Assembly (NCBI GenBank): GCA_017552715.1
Contig: JAFZOW010000098.1
Span: 1 to 62,805 of the forward strand
Direction of reading: 5' to 3'
Source: Lachnospiraceae bacterium
GTDB taxonomy: Bacteria > Bacillota > Clostridia > Lachnospirales > Lachnospiraceae
Length of the DNA stretch: 62,805 bases
Shown here: positions 24,163-33,899 of the stretch, in pieces
Layout: each line of letters starts with the position of its first letter
Position numbering within the stretch: position 1 is the stretch's first letter
Translations under genes and position numbers: made by a program
Notes under the pieces: generated by a model
What the model was told of the DNA's origin: nothing
Databases searched by the model: none
The model's input: only the letters and a program-made list of their open reading frames with translations

Positions 24163-26295
24163 TTATTCTGTATGCCCTCCGAAGCACAGCCCGCCGTCGC
24201 CGCCGTGACGCAGGATGATGGCGGAATGCTTGGGCAGCGTTACCTGGATGCGTCCGTTCTCCATCCAGTATTCTTCACGGCTGTCGTCAAAGCCTTCCTC
24301 CGTAGTGATCATGATCAGCTTCAGCGTGGCATTTTTCCGTATGCCCAGCTGCCAGAGAGTAAACTCCCTTGTCACTTCTTCGTCGTTATTGTTCAGGAAA
24401 ACAGCACTCTGCCCTTCCCTGTCGAAACGGCCAAAGCCTATGATCCCCGGCTCGGAAGCCAGCACGGCGATGGAGCCGTATTTGAATTCATGATAGCGCT
24501 TGCGGATGCTGATCATCTTTTTATGAAAAGCGATCATCTCCTGGTCCTCATTCCCCCAGGGATAGGTACGGCGGTTATCGGGATCCGTCCAGCCGCAAAG
24601 CCCGGCTTCATCACCGTAGTAGATGGTGGGAGCCCCGATCCAGGTGAACTGGAAGAGTACCGCTTCGCGCATGACCGCCTTGTTGATGCCCTGTTCCGCC
24701 GCCTCGGGGCCAGCCGTGGCCGTACGGCCCACACGCCGGTTGGTACGGGTCAGGAAACGGGAATGATCGTGATTGGACAGCTCGTTCATGGTAAGCTGCA
24801 GGGACTGCATGGTCATGTCCGAAGCATGATACATCATGGCGGCCCAGAAATTGGAAGCATTGTTCAGCTGGTCTTTCCGGAAATCATCGCTGTGCTTCTG
24901 CATGCCCGTAAGGAACCAGGTGATGGGTTCCATAAAGGCATCGTAGTTCATCACCGTATCCCATTCATTACCCTGCAGCCAGGCTGCGGGGGAGCCGTAA
25001 TGCTCCGCCAGGATAAGGGCATCGGGATTGGCTTCCTTTACGGCCTTACGGAAATCCTGCCAGAACTTATGGTTATACTCCGTGGAATGGCCCAGATCCG
25101 CCGCCACGTCCAGACGCCAGCCGTCTGCATTGTAGGGGGGGCTCACCCACTTCTTCGCGATACGCAGGATATAATCATGCAGGTCCTGGGACCCCTCGTA
25201 ATTCAGCTTGGGCAGGGTATCATGCCCCCACCAGCCGTCATAGGTGGAGTTATAGGGCCACTTACCGGACTGCGCATCATGAAAACGGAAAAAGTCGTGG
25301 TACGGGCTCTTTTCATCCACATAGGCGCCCTTCTCATAGCCCTCCGCATTTTCGTAGATCCGCTCACGGTCCAGCCACTTATTAAAGGATCCACAATGAT
25401 TAAACACACCGTCCAGGATCACGCGTATACCGCGCTTATGGGCTTCCTCCACCACCTTGGCAAAGAGGGCATTACTGGCCTCCAGATTGGCGGGGTTCGT
25501 CACACGGTTTATATAGCGTGTGGCATGGGTATTATCCTTATCTCCCTCATTCAGCAGCTCGCCTTTTTCTTCCGCGATCACGCCGAAATGGGGATCGATA
25601 TTATCATAATCCTGGATATCGTACTTATGATTGGACGGCGAAACAAAGAGGGGATTGAAATAGATCACCTCTACCCCCAGATTCTGCAGGTAGTCCATCT
25701 TATTCAGCACACCCTGAAGGTCGCCGCCGTAAAACTCCCGCACATCCATGCTGGCGGGATATTTGCTCCACTCCTCCACATGACGGGTATGCTCACCGAT
25801 GTAGCTGTATTCGTCCGTCTGCACATCGTTGGAAGGATCGCCGTTGCAGAAGCGGTCCACAAAGATCTGGTACATGACGGCTCCCTGGGCCCATTTCGGT
25901 GTGGAAAAGCCGGGGATGATCTTGAACTTGAAATGCTCGTCCACGCTCTTCACCACGCCCCGGGTATCAAAGATCACCGTTATATTGCCCACATGGATCT
26001 CGAAGTAGTAAGCAAAGAGCTCGTTATCCATCTGCACATCCGCGGCGAAATAATCAAAAAGCTCGTCCCGGGCGTCCAGTGTCATGTAGTACTTTTCCGT
26101 CCCTGAAACGAGCCATACCGTATCGATATTATAGGCGGCACCACGGAGACGGATCTTTACCTTCTCGTAGGCCGAGGGCTGCGAGGGGGTAACATAATTC
26201 TCCGTGATGTCCGAATAAAGCGCCTGCTTGCGGAGTATGGGCCGCATGCCTGCGATGTAGTATTGATTAAGTTTTGCGAAATTTCCTTCAGCCAT
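24163..26295 (-). CDS. GH13 alpha-glycosidase (neopullulanase/cyclomaltodextrinase type)
   Basis: A 710-residue starch-family enzyme with no signal peptide, so cytosolic. An N-terminal beta domain (about 25-130) is followed by the catalytic barrel. Conserved regions: DGVFNH (I), GWRLDVAAD with nucleophile D396 (II), ILAEHYG with acid/base E431 (III), and LSNHDHSRF (IV). A C-terminal beta domain begins near 620. It likely splits short maltodextrins or pullulan pieces after import. The promoter -10 box lies 7 bases before the ATG, so the mRNA may be leaderless. Confidence 0.92.
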   Translation of the reverse strand: MAEGNFAKLNQYYIAGMRPILRKQALYSDITENYVTPSQPSAYEKVKIRLRGAAYNIDTVWLVSGTEKYYMTLDARDELFDYFAADVQMDNELFAYYFEIHVGNITVIFDTRGVVKSVDEHFKFKIIPGFSTPKWAQGAVMYQIFVDRFCNGDPSNDVQTDEYSYIGEHTRHVEEWSKYPASMDVREFYGGDLQGVLNKMDYLQNLGVEVIYFNPLFVSPSNHKYDIQDYDNIDPHFGVIAEEKGELLNEGDKDNTHATRYINRVTNPANLEASNALFAKVVEEAHKRGIRVILDGVFNHCGSFNKWLDRERIYENAEGYEKGAYVDEKSPYHDFFRFHDAQSGKWPYNSTYDGWWGHDTLPKLNYEGSQDLHDYILRIAKKWVSPPYNADGWRLDVAADLGHSTEYNHKFWQDFRKAVKEANPDALILAEHYGSPAAWLQGNEWDTVMNYDAFMEPITWFLTGMQKHSDDFRKDQLNNASNFWAAMMYHASDMTMQSLQLTMNELSNHDHSRFLTRTNRRVGRTATAGPEAAEQGINKAVMREAVLFQFTWIGAPTIYYGDEAGLCGWTDPDNRRTYPWGNEDQEMIAFHKKMISIRKRYHEFKYGSIAVLASEPGIIGFGRFDREGQSAVFLNNNDEEVTREFTLWQLGIRKNATLKLIMITTEEGFDDSREEYWMENGRIQVTLPKHSAIILRHGGDGGLCFGGHTE

Positions 26296-26302
26296 GCCAA
26301 GT

Positions 26303-26331
26303 AGTATATCACTTTACATAAGATTTCGCAA
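26303..26331 (-). promoter_or_regulatory. Promoter of the GH13 gene, next to the start codon
   Basis: TTGCGA, 17 bases, TATACT, then 7 bases to the ATG at 26295. The -35 box starts just past the dnaJ terminator. Confidence 0.7.
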
Positions 26332-26335
26332 GTAA

Positions 26336-26360
26336 GAGCCTTTCCTCCCGGAAAAGGCTC
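26336..26360 (-). terminator. Likely terminator of the hrcA-grpE-dnaK-dnaJ operon
   Basis: GAGCCTTTTCC and GGAAAGGCTC form a stem of 10 pairs with one bulge. The following T-run is weak (TTACTT), so it may be leaky. It lies 10 bases past the dnaJ stop. Confidence 0.6.
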
Positions 26361-26370
26361 ACGTAAATGC

Positions 26371-27552
26371 TCAGAAGAAGCGTTTCTTCTTTTTCTTTCC
26401 GGGAGGTTCATCTCCGGAATGCTCGGCCCGGAAACGCTCTGCCGCATGAAGGCTGTCGCCGCTCTCCATATCGAACTCCTTCAGCAGCTCCTTGGCCTTC
26501 AGGCTCAGCCTCGTAGGGACCTGCACCAGGAGCATCACATAATGGTCGCCCCTGTTCCTGGCGTCACGCAGGGAAGGAACACCCTTGCCCTTCAGCCTTA
26601 CCCTTGTATCCGTGGCGGTTCCCGGCTTCACCTCGTATACCACCGGCCCGTCCACGGTCTCGATGATGATCTCGCCGCCCAGGGCCGCTACAGCGAAGGG
26701 TACCTGCACATTGGAATATATGTCACGGTCTTCCCGCTGGAAGATGGGATGCGGGGATACCACAGCCTCCACCAGCACATCCCCTCTGGGGCCGCCGTTC
26801 TGTCCCGGTTCCCCGAGACCGCTCATACGCTTATACTGACCGTTATCCACGCCTGCGGGGAATTCCACCTCATACTTTTTCCGCATGGATACATAGCCGC
26901 TGCCGCCGCAGTCCGGGCACTTCTCACGGACGATCTTACCGCTGCCATGGCAGTCGGGGCAGGTCTGCACGTTCTGCATCACGCCGAAAAAGCTCTGCTG
27001 GGAAAAGACCACCTTACCCTTACCGCCGCACTTCGGGCAATTGTCCACGCTGCTGCCGGGCTTTGCACCGCTGCCGCCGCAGGTCTTGCAGGGATCCTTG
27101 ACGTTCAGCTCCAGCTCCTTCTTACAGCCGAAGACCGCTTCCTCGAAGGTGAGCCGCACGCTGGTACGCAGGTTGGCTCCCTTCATGGGACCGTTGCTGC
27201 GGCCGCCGCTGCGGCGTGCACCGCCGCCGAAAGCACCGCCGAAGAGATCGCCGAAGATACCTCCGAACAGATCCTCAAAATCCATGGTGGAATAGCCGCC
27301 GAAGGGATTACCGCCTGCGCTGCCGTCAAAGGCCGCATGCCCGAACTGGTCGTACTGGCGGCGCTTATCCGCATCGGAAAGCACACCGTAGGCTTCGGAG
27401 GCTTCTTTGAATTTTGCTTCGGCTTCCTTATCGCCGGGGTTCATGTCGGGGTGATACTTCTTGGCGAGCTTACGGTAAGCCGCCTTGATCGTGGCGTCAT
27501 CCGCGCTCTTGTCCACGCCCAGCACTTCATAATAATCTCTTTTTTCAGCCAT
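26371..27552 (-). CDS. dnaJ: Chaperone protein DnaJ
   Basis: A 393-residue Hsp40. J domain 1-70 with H34-P35-D36, the motif that stimulates DnaK. A Gly/Phe-rich linker (about 75-125) follows, then four CxxCxGxG zinc motifs ([32 protein letters not shown]) and the substrate domain. The tail GKKKKKRFF is basic. It is separated from dnaK by a 300-base gap holding a large nested palindrome. Confidence 0.97.
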   Translation of the reverse strand: MAEKRDYYEVLGVDKSADDATIKAAYRKLAKKYHPDMNPGDKEAEAKFKEASEAYGVLSDADKRRQYDQFGHAAFDGSAGGNPFGGYSTMDFEDLFGGIFGDLFGGAFGGGARRSGGRSNGPMKGANLRTSVRLTFEEAVFGCKKELELNVKDPCKTCGGSGAKPGSSVDNCPKCGGKGKVVFSQQSFFGVMQNVQTCPDCHGSGKIVREKCPDCGGSGYVSMRKKYEVEFPAGVDNGQYKRMSGLGEPGQNGGPRGDVLVEAVVSPHPIFQREDRDIYSNVQVPFAVAALGGEIIIETVDGPVVYEVKPGTATDTRVRLKGKGVPSLRDARNRGDHYVMLLVQVPTRLSLKAKELLKEFDMESGDSLHAAERFRAEHSGDEPPGKKKKKRFF

Positions 27553-27611
27553 GACTCTTACTCCAATTTCCGGGAAATGATTCCTTCAGATCACGTACAG
27601 CGTGTTTCTCT

Positions 27612-27833
27612 ATGCATACGCAGAAAGAAGCAGCCCCCCTTGCTTGTTGCCTCCGCACGTAAGCTCGTGCATCGCGTCCTGAAACCGACTCGCCCGAGGC
27701 AACTCGCTTGCTCGCGCCTATCAGAACAGGGCGCGAGCTTCGCTCAGACAGTACCTCGGGCGAGATTGGACGCTCGCACTCGCTAAGTGCTGCGGCAATG
27801 CTGCGGGTGCATGCTTCTTATCTGCGTATGCAT
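27612..27833. repeat. Large nested palindromic element between dnaK and dnaJ
   Basis: Outer arms 27612-27632 and 27812-27833 are complementary over 21 bases with a single-base bulge. Inside them lie a perfect 11-base pair of arms (27689-27699 with 27754-27764, CTCGCCCGAGG) and, within that, a perfect 9-base hairpin (27710-27718 with 27730-27738, GCTCGCGCC, 11-base loop). Each flank carries a further small hairpin (27655-27670 and 27776-27790). TGCTGCGG is repeated at 27788 and 27799. There is no coding frame. It could be a palindromic repeat element, an mRNA processing or attenuation structure, or an RNA. It fills most of the 300 bases between the two genes. Confidence 0.8.
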
Positions 27834-27852
27834 CTGCATGATCGCGCTTTTC

Positions 27853-29763
<1,911 letters not shown>

Positions 29764-29770
29764 CTAGAAA

Positions 29771-30415
29771 TCAATTAGCCACTTTCACCATACTGTGCCG
29801 TACTACGGAATCCCGGTAGGTGTAACCCTTCTGCAGTTCCTCCACCACCGTGTTGTCGGGGCTTTCCTCGTCCTCCACATGCATCACCGCGTTGTGCAGG
29901 TTGGGATCGAACTCTTTCCCCACCGCCTCGATGGGCTTTACTTCCAGTTTGCCAAGCTCATCCATGAGCTGCTTATATACCATCTGCATTCCGTCGGCGA
30001 AAGGATTCTTTTCTCCCTCCGGTAATGCCCCCAGGCCCCGTTCGAAGTTGTCCACCACCGGCAGGAGCTTTTCGATCACGCTCTTTGCACCGGTCTCGAA
30101 CATGGCCTGTTTTTCTTTTTCCGTACGCTTGCGGTAGTTCTCGAACTCCGCCATCTGCCTCATCAGCTTATCCTTAAGCTCGGCTACCTTTGCATTTCCG
30201 CCCTCTTCCGGAGCTTCCTCTGCGGCTTTCTCCGGAGTTTCCTCCGAAGGGCTTTCTACCTTAGCCTCTTCTTTTACCTCTTCCTGTGCCGCCTCTTCCT
30301 TTGCGGCCTCCTCAGCGGGAGCTTCTTCCTTTGCTGCCTCCGCTTCCGCGGCTTCCTTCAGCTCATTCAGCTTTTCTATGGTCTGTTCCCGCGAAGTCTT
30401 CTTTTTCTTGCCCAT
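29771..30415 (-). CDS. grpE: Nucleotide exchange factor GrpE
   Basis: A 214-residue partner of DnaK that promotes ADP release. The first 75 residues are an Ala/Glu-rich low-complexity tail; then comes the long dimer helix (about 75-135) and a beta domain (GKEFDPNLHNAVMHVED, VVEELQKGYTYRDSVVRHSMVKV), the GrpE signature. It begins 2 bases after hrcA ends. Confidence 0.96.
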   Translation of the reverse strand: MGKKKKTSREQTIEKLNELKEAAEAEAAKEEAPAEEAAKEEAAQEEVKEEAKVESPSEETPEKAAEEAPEEGGNAKVAELKDKLMRQMAEFENYRKRTEKEKQAMFETGAKSVIEKLLPVVDNFERGLGALPEGEKNPFADGMQMVYKQLMDELGKLEVKPIEAVGKEFDPNLHNAVMHVEDEESPDNTVVEELQKGYTYRDSVVRHSMVKVAN

Positions 30416-30417
30416 TG

Positions 30418-31464
30418 CTATTGCTCTCCCTTCCGCTTGCCCTTGTAGGTCCGCTCCAGCTCGTTCATCATGGTCCGCAGGGAGCTCACTACCTTATCAT
30501 AATCCATGCGCTTGGGGCCGATGATGGCGATACTCCCGCGCATGCCTTCTTCCAATTCATATGTGGCGGTTACCACGCTGCAGTCCTTCATGGACTGTAT
30601 GGGGGCTTCTTCCCCGATGTAGACCTGTATGCCGGTCTCGCCCTCTTCCGAAAGTTTGTCCGTGGCCAGCTTTGCCAGTGCCTGCTTTTCTTCGAAGGCC
30701 CGTATCAGTTCTCCCGCGTGGCCCTGATCCGTCAGTTCCGGATATTTCAGTATATTGTTGGCTCCGCTGGTGTAAACCTCCAGGTCTTCCTCGCCCTTTA
30801 TGGTGGCCGCCACGGCATCGATCACGTTACCGATGATGTCGCCGTAAACTCCGGCCTGTTCCTTCATGGCAGTGATCATGCCCAGATTGATCTGTTCCAT
30901 GGTCAGCCCGTTCAAGTGGGTGTTTAAGAGGATGTTGAGCTTCAGCATGTTCTCATCGCTTAAGCTTTCATCCACATGGATCATCTCGTTGCGGATCACA
31001 TTGCCTTCCACCACGATGACCGCCAGGAGCTGGTTCTCATCCACCTTGGAAAGCTGGAGGAATTTCAGCCTTCTGCCGCTGATCTGGGGAGCGCTCACTA
31101 CCGTGGCGTAATTGGTATTGGTGGCCAGCAGGTTCGCCACGTTCTTCAGGACCTTGTCCATCTTGTTCTCGGTGGCCAGGAGCAGTCCCTTCAGTTCCTC
31201 GATCTCCTTATCCTTCTCCTCCATCATGCTGTCCACGTACAGACGATAGGCCTGATCCGTGGGGATACGGCCGGCGGAGGTGTGGGGCTGGATGATATAG
31301 CCCATCTCTTCCAAGTCGCTCATCTCGTTACGTATGGTGGCAGAGCTTAAGTTCAGATCCGTGTATTTGGAGATGGTCCGGCTGCCTACCGGCTCACCGG
31401 TCTCCAGGTAATTCCGGATGACAGCATGCAGGATCTTTTTTTTCCGTTCATCCAATTCATCCAT
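30418..31464 (-). CDS. hrcA: Heat-inducible transcription repressor HrcA
   Basis: A 348-residue repressor of the heat-shock operon. It begins with a winged helix (about 1-75; GEPVGSRTISK and SSATIRNEMSDLEEMGYI) and has PHTSAGRIPTDQAYRLYVD, a family hallmark. First gene of hrcA-grpE-dnaK-dnaJ. It should bind the CIRCE site 37 bases upstream and so repress its own operon. Confidence 0.97.
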   Translation of the reverse strand: MDELDERKKKILHAVIRNYLETGEPVGSRTISKYTDLNLSSATIRNEMSDLEEMGYIIQPHTSAGRIPTDQAYRLYVDSMMEEKDKEIEELKGLLLATENKMDKVLKNVANLLATNTNYATVVSAPQISGRRLKFLQLSKVDENQLLAVIVVEGNVIRNEMIHVDESLSDENMLKLNILLNTHLNGLTMEQINLGMITAMKEQAGVYGDIIGNVIDAVAATIKGEEDLEVYTSGANNILKYPELTDQGHAGELIRAFEEKQALAKLATDKLSEEGETGIQVYIGEEAPIQSMKDCSVVTATYELEEGMRGSIAIIGPKRMDYDKVVSSLRTMMNELERTYKGKRKGEQ

Positions 31465-31500
31465 TATATACTGTCAGCCTCCTTTACCTTTTTGTTTTTG

Positions 31501-31527
31501 TTAGCACTCGATTTGGTAGAGTGCTAA
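31501..31527. promoter_or_regulatory. CIRCE operator
   Basis: TTAGCACTC, 9 bases, GAGTGCTAA: a perfect match to the CIRCE consensus, the HrcA binding site. It starts 12 bases downstream of the -10 box of the hrcA promoter. Confidence 0.97.
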
Positions 31528-31539
31528 CATTCTGGAAAT

Positions 31540-31568
31540 AAAATACCACCCCGAAGGGTGGTTGTCAA
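31540..31568 (-). promoter_or_regulatory. Promoter of the hrcA operon
   Basis: TTGACA, exactly 17 bases, TATTTT. The spacer is itself a 7-base-pair hairpin (see the terminator at the same place). CIRCE follows directly. Confidence 0.8.
31545..31562 (-). terminator. Hairpin inside the hrcA promoter spacer, likely terminator of the DUF6465 gene
   Basis: ACCACCC and GGGTGGT close a TTCG loop on the minus strand, a very stable form, followed by ATTTTATTT. It lies 27 bases past the stop of the upstream gene, so it probably ends that transcript while serving as promoter spacer for the next. Confidence 0.65.
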
Positions 31569-31588
31569 TACTTTTTTAAAACTTTCGC

Positions 31589-32116
31589 CTAGAGCTCAAA
31601 ACTCCCGTTTCGTTTCTTATTAAATACGTAGTAGACTCTTTTCTCCCCGGGTTTGACATACAGCTCCATGCTGTGAAGCTCCGAACGTCCGCGCTTCATC
31701 TCCCTGGTCCAGATCTTCAGGGCCCGGTTTATAAGATCCTCGCGGCTGTAGGATTCACTGCCGTATTCCACGATGAGCTCTTCCTCGGTGGCGGGCTTGG
31801 GCGCCGCTTCCTCTTTTACCGGCTCTTCCTTCGCTTCCTCGACCTCTTCCTTTTCCTCTGCGGGTGCAGGAGCCGCTTTACGCTTTTCGCTGTGCTTGGT
31901 GCTCTCCACCAGCTGCTCCTTCAACAGGGCGCGGGTCTCCTCGCGGCTGAGGGAAAGAGGCGGTTCCACGGGACGCGGTGCTACCGGCTTCTCCCGGACG
32001 GGGGCCGGCTTCGCTTCCCGGAACTCTTCCAGCTTATCATCTTCAGGCAGGCTGGTCAGAAATGCTGCCGCCAGCGGCTTGATGATCTTTGTTCCTGCTT
32101 TTTTGTCTGCAGACAT
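31589..32116 (-). CDS. DUF6465-like protein
   Basis: A 175-residue cytosolic protein. The first 105 residues are low complexity, rich in Glu, Ala, Pro and Lys. The last 65 form a compact domain: LIVEYGSESYSREDLINRALKIW, then LHSMELYVKPGEKRVYYVFN, which I recall as the pattern of DUF6465 in Lachnospiraceae. Function unknown. It has its own promoter (32196-32224) and an 80-base leader with GAGGT. Confidence 0.6.
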   Translation of the reverse strand: MSADKKAGTKIIKPLAAAFLTSLPEDDKLEEFREAKPAPVREKPVAPRPVEPPLSLSREETRALLKEQLVESTKHSEKRKAAPAPAEEKEEVEEAKEEPVKEEAAPKPATEEELIVEYGSESYSREDLINRALKIWTREMKRGRSELHSMELYVKPGEKRVYYVFNKKRNGSFEL

Positions 32117-32195
32117 CTGATTTACCTCAATATGATCACGTCCGGCAGCTCCGGATGATCCGATGGTGAGAATGTATGTTTTACTCCTCTAACTA

Positions 32196-32224
32196 ACTAT
32201 AGACCATATTTATATATGTGTCAA
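32196..32224 (-). promoter_or_regulatory. Promoter of the DUF6465-like gene
   Basis: TTGACA, 17 bases, TATAGT. The -35 box touches the stop codon of the Sm-like gene upstream. Confidence 0.75.
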
Positions 32225-32482
32225 TCAGAATACCCTTATCCCGGGGGATGAAACCATATCCGGCCGGTTCGCCATCCGTTCCTCTTTATTCTTCAGGTCG
32301 GGGCACATGATGTGACTGATCTGGGATTTGTACACGATGATGCGATGGATATAGGCCCCCGCATCTTCTTCGATATAGAAGGCCTGGGGATCGGCTTCCT
32401 TCAGGACGCCGTCCACCCGCTGTCCGTTGGCCATTTCGCAGACAATGCGCTTTCCCACAAAGTTGAAATCCATATTGTTCAT
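32225..32482 (-). CDS. Small Sm/Hfq-like protein
   Basis: An 85-residue protein. Its core, FVGKRIVCEMANGQRVDGVLKE ... then IIVYKSQISHI, reads like an Sm fold: Sm1-like ANGQRVDGVL, and an ending YKSQISHI that resembles the YKHAIS motif of Hfq, in the right order and spacing. The C-terminal 27 residues are polar. If correct it may bind RNA as a ring. Identity to Hfq is low, and other small beta-barrel families remain possible. It overlaps the aminotransferase stop by 4 bases and has AAAGGAG upstream. Confidence 0.5.
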   Translation of the reverse strand: MNNMDFNFVGKRIVCEMANGQRVDGVLKEADPQAFYIEEDAGAYIHRIIVYKSQISHIMCPDLKNKEERMANRPDMVSSPGIRVF

Positions 32483-33669
32483 CTTCCGTACTCTCCTTTC
32501 ACAAAGCTTTCCAGCGCCTTTAAGCTGCGCTCCACTTTTTCGGTATCGATACAGTACGCCATGCGGAAGTATCCCTCCACACCGAAGCCGTCCGAGGGTA
32601 CCAGGATCAGTTCGTACTTCTTCGCTTTCTCGCAGAAGGCCTTTGCATCCGCTTCCAGCGCCTTCGGGAAGATATAGAAGGTGCCTCCGGGCCGGGTCAC
32701 CTCAAAGCCGAGCTTCGTAAGCTCATCATAAAGTATGTTCATGTTGGTCTCGTATACGGAAAGGTCGCTGGTCATGTCGATACAGCGGGCCATGGCCATC
32801 TGTATGATGGAGGAGGGGCAGTTATGGCCTATGCCCCTGGAGATCTGTACGCACATGGGTACGATACTCTCCGCGTCCTTGGCCTTCGGGTTTACCGCAA
32901 GGTAACCTATACGCTCTCCGGGAACGGAAAGGGACTTTGAAAAGGAATAGCAGCTTAAGCTGTTATCATAGAAGGCCGACACATAGGGGGCCTTCTGCCC
33001 GTCGTATACGATCTCGCGGTAGGGTTCGTCCGAGATCAGGAAGATCTCGTGACCGTACTTCTCCTCCGCCTCCTTCATCATGGAAGCCAGACGGGTGAGG
33101 GTCTCCGCCGTGTACATGCTGCCGGAAGGATTGTTGGGTGTGTTGATGAGCACCGCCTGCACATTCTCATCCAGCATACTCCCGAAGGCTTCAAAATCGA
33201 TCTGGAAGTTCTTTGTATCCGCAGGCACCAGTTTAAGGACCGCACCGCTCTCGTTTACATAAGGAAAATACTCGGAAAAACAGGGGGCAAAAGAGAGCAC
33301 CGTATCCCCGGGTTTGGTCACACAGCGTACCGCATGGGCGATGGCCGAAGCCGCCGCACTGGTCATGAAGATATGCTCCGCTCCGTAGTCCAGGCCGAAA
33401 CGGCGTTTCAGCGAATCCGCAACAATGGCCCTTACCTCGGGGTTCCCGGGGTTGGGGCTGTAACCGTGAAGAGCCGCGGAGCTTTTCTCCTTAGTCAGCT
33501 CCCGTATCGCTTCATTAAAAGCCTCGGGCACAGGTACGGAAGGATTCCCCAGACTGTAGTCGAATACATTCTCATAGCCGATCTCGCGGCCCCTCTCCGC
33601 CGCAAAGCCGGCCAGGGCGCGTATCATGGACGGTGCACTGCACATTTCCTTATAGTGTTGTGAAAGCAT
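32479..33669 (-). CDS. PLP-dependent aminotransferase (class I/II)
   Basis: A 396-residue aminotransferase of the AspC/AlaT type. Visible are YDYSLGNPS-like FDYSLGNPSVP, the VLINTPNNPSG motif, the ISDEPYREIVYDG strand, the PLP-lysine region CYSFSKSLSVPGERIGY and the late RPGGTFYIFPKA. Substrate not assignable by eye. Start at 33669 from AAGGAGG 7 bases upstream; an upstream GTG abuts the -10 box and was not used. The leader carries a 59-base hairpin. Confidence 0.9.
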   Translation of the reverse strand: MLSQHYKEMCSAPSMIRALAGFAAERGREIGYENVFDYSLGNPSVPVPEAFNEAIRELTKEKSSAALHGYSPNPGNPEVRAIVADSLKRRFGLDYGAEHIFMTSAAASAIAHAVRCVTKPGDTVLSFAPCFSEYFPYVNESGAVLKLVPADTKNFQIDFEAFGSMLDENVQAVLINTPNNPSGSMYTAETLTRLASMMKEAEEKYGHEIFLISDEPYREIVYDGQKAPYVSAFYDNSLSCYSFSKSLSVPGERIGYLAVNPKAKDAESIVPMCVQISRGIGHNCPSSIIQMAMARCIDMTSDLSVYETNMNILYDELTKLGFEVTRPGGTFYIFPKALEADAKAFCEKAKKYELILVPSDGFGVEGYFRMAYCIDTEKVERSLKALESFVKGEYGR

Positions 33670-33692
33670 AACTTCCTCCTTATAATTTCTTT

Positions 33693-33751
33693 GCATGATA
33701 CTCCTCGGATTGCTCCGCATCTTCGATGCTCCCGCAATCCTGGTATCATGC
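33693..33751 (-). promoter_or_regulatory. Long hairpin in the aminotransferase leader
   Basis: Three stacked stems: GCATGATAC with GTATCATGC, GGATTGC with GCAATCC, and GCATC with GATGC around a 3-base loop. The transcription start is expected within the 5' arm and the hairpin ends about 10 bases before the AAGGAGG. No T-run, so it is not a simple terminator. It may stabilise the mRNA or bind a regulator. Confidence 0.65.
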
Positions 33752-33753
33752 AC

Positions 33754-33782
33754 ATTATATCAGTAACAAATCCATTTGACAA
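33754..33782 (-). promoter_or_regulatory. Promoter of the aminotransferase operon
   Basis: TTGTCA, 17 bases, TATAAT on the minus strand. Its -35 box shares bases with that of the divergent promoter. Confidence 0.75.
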
Positions 33783-33804
33783 AGCATTTAAAGCATATTA
33801 TACT
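33776..33804 (+). promoter_or_regulatory. Promoter of the lipoprotein gene at 33900
   Basis: TTGACA, 17 bases, TATACT. The -35 boxes of this and the opposing promoter both lie in the palindrome TTTGACAAA. Confidence 0.8.
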
Positions 33805-33899
33805 CACTATGGTTGATTTTATGTAAACAAAATCCCGGCTGGGAGGCTTCCGGCCTGCTTTGTCCGGGATATTCAGGAGAAACAAAGAAGGGAGCAGAC

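Noticed and set aside
24172-26106. A 644-codon open frame opposite the GH13 gene
   Set aside because: It is an antisense shadow; the GH13 frame has all catalytic motifs and this one has no recognisable domain.
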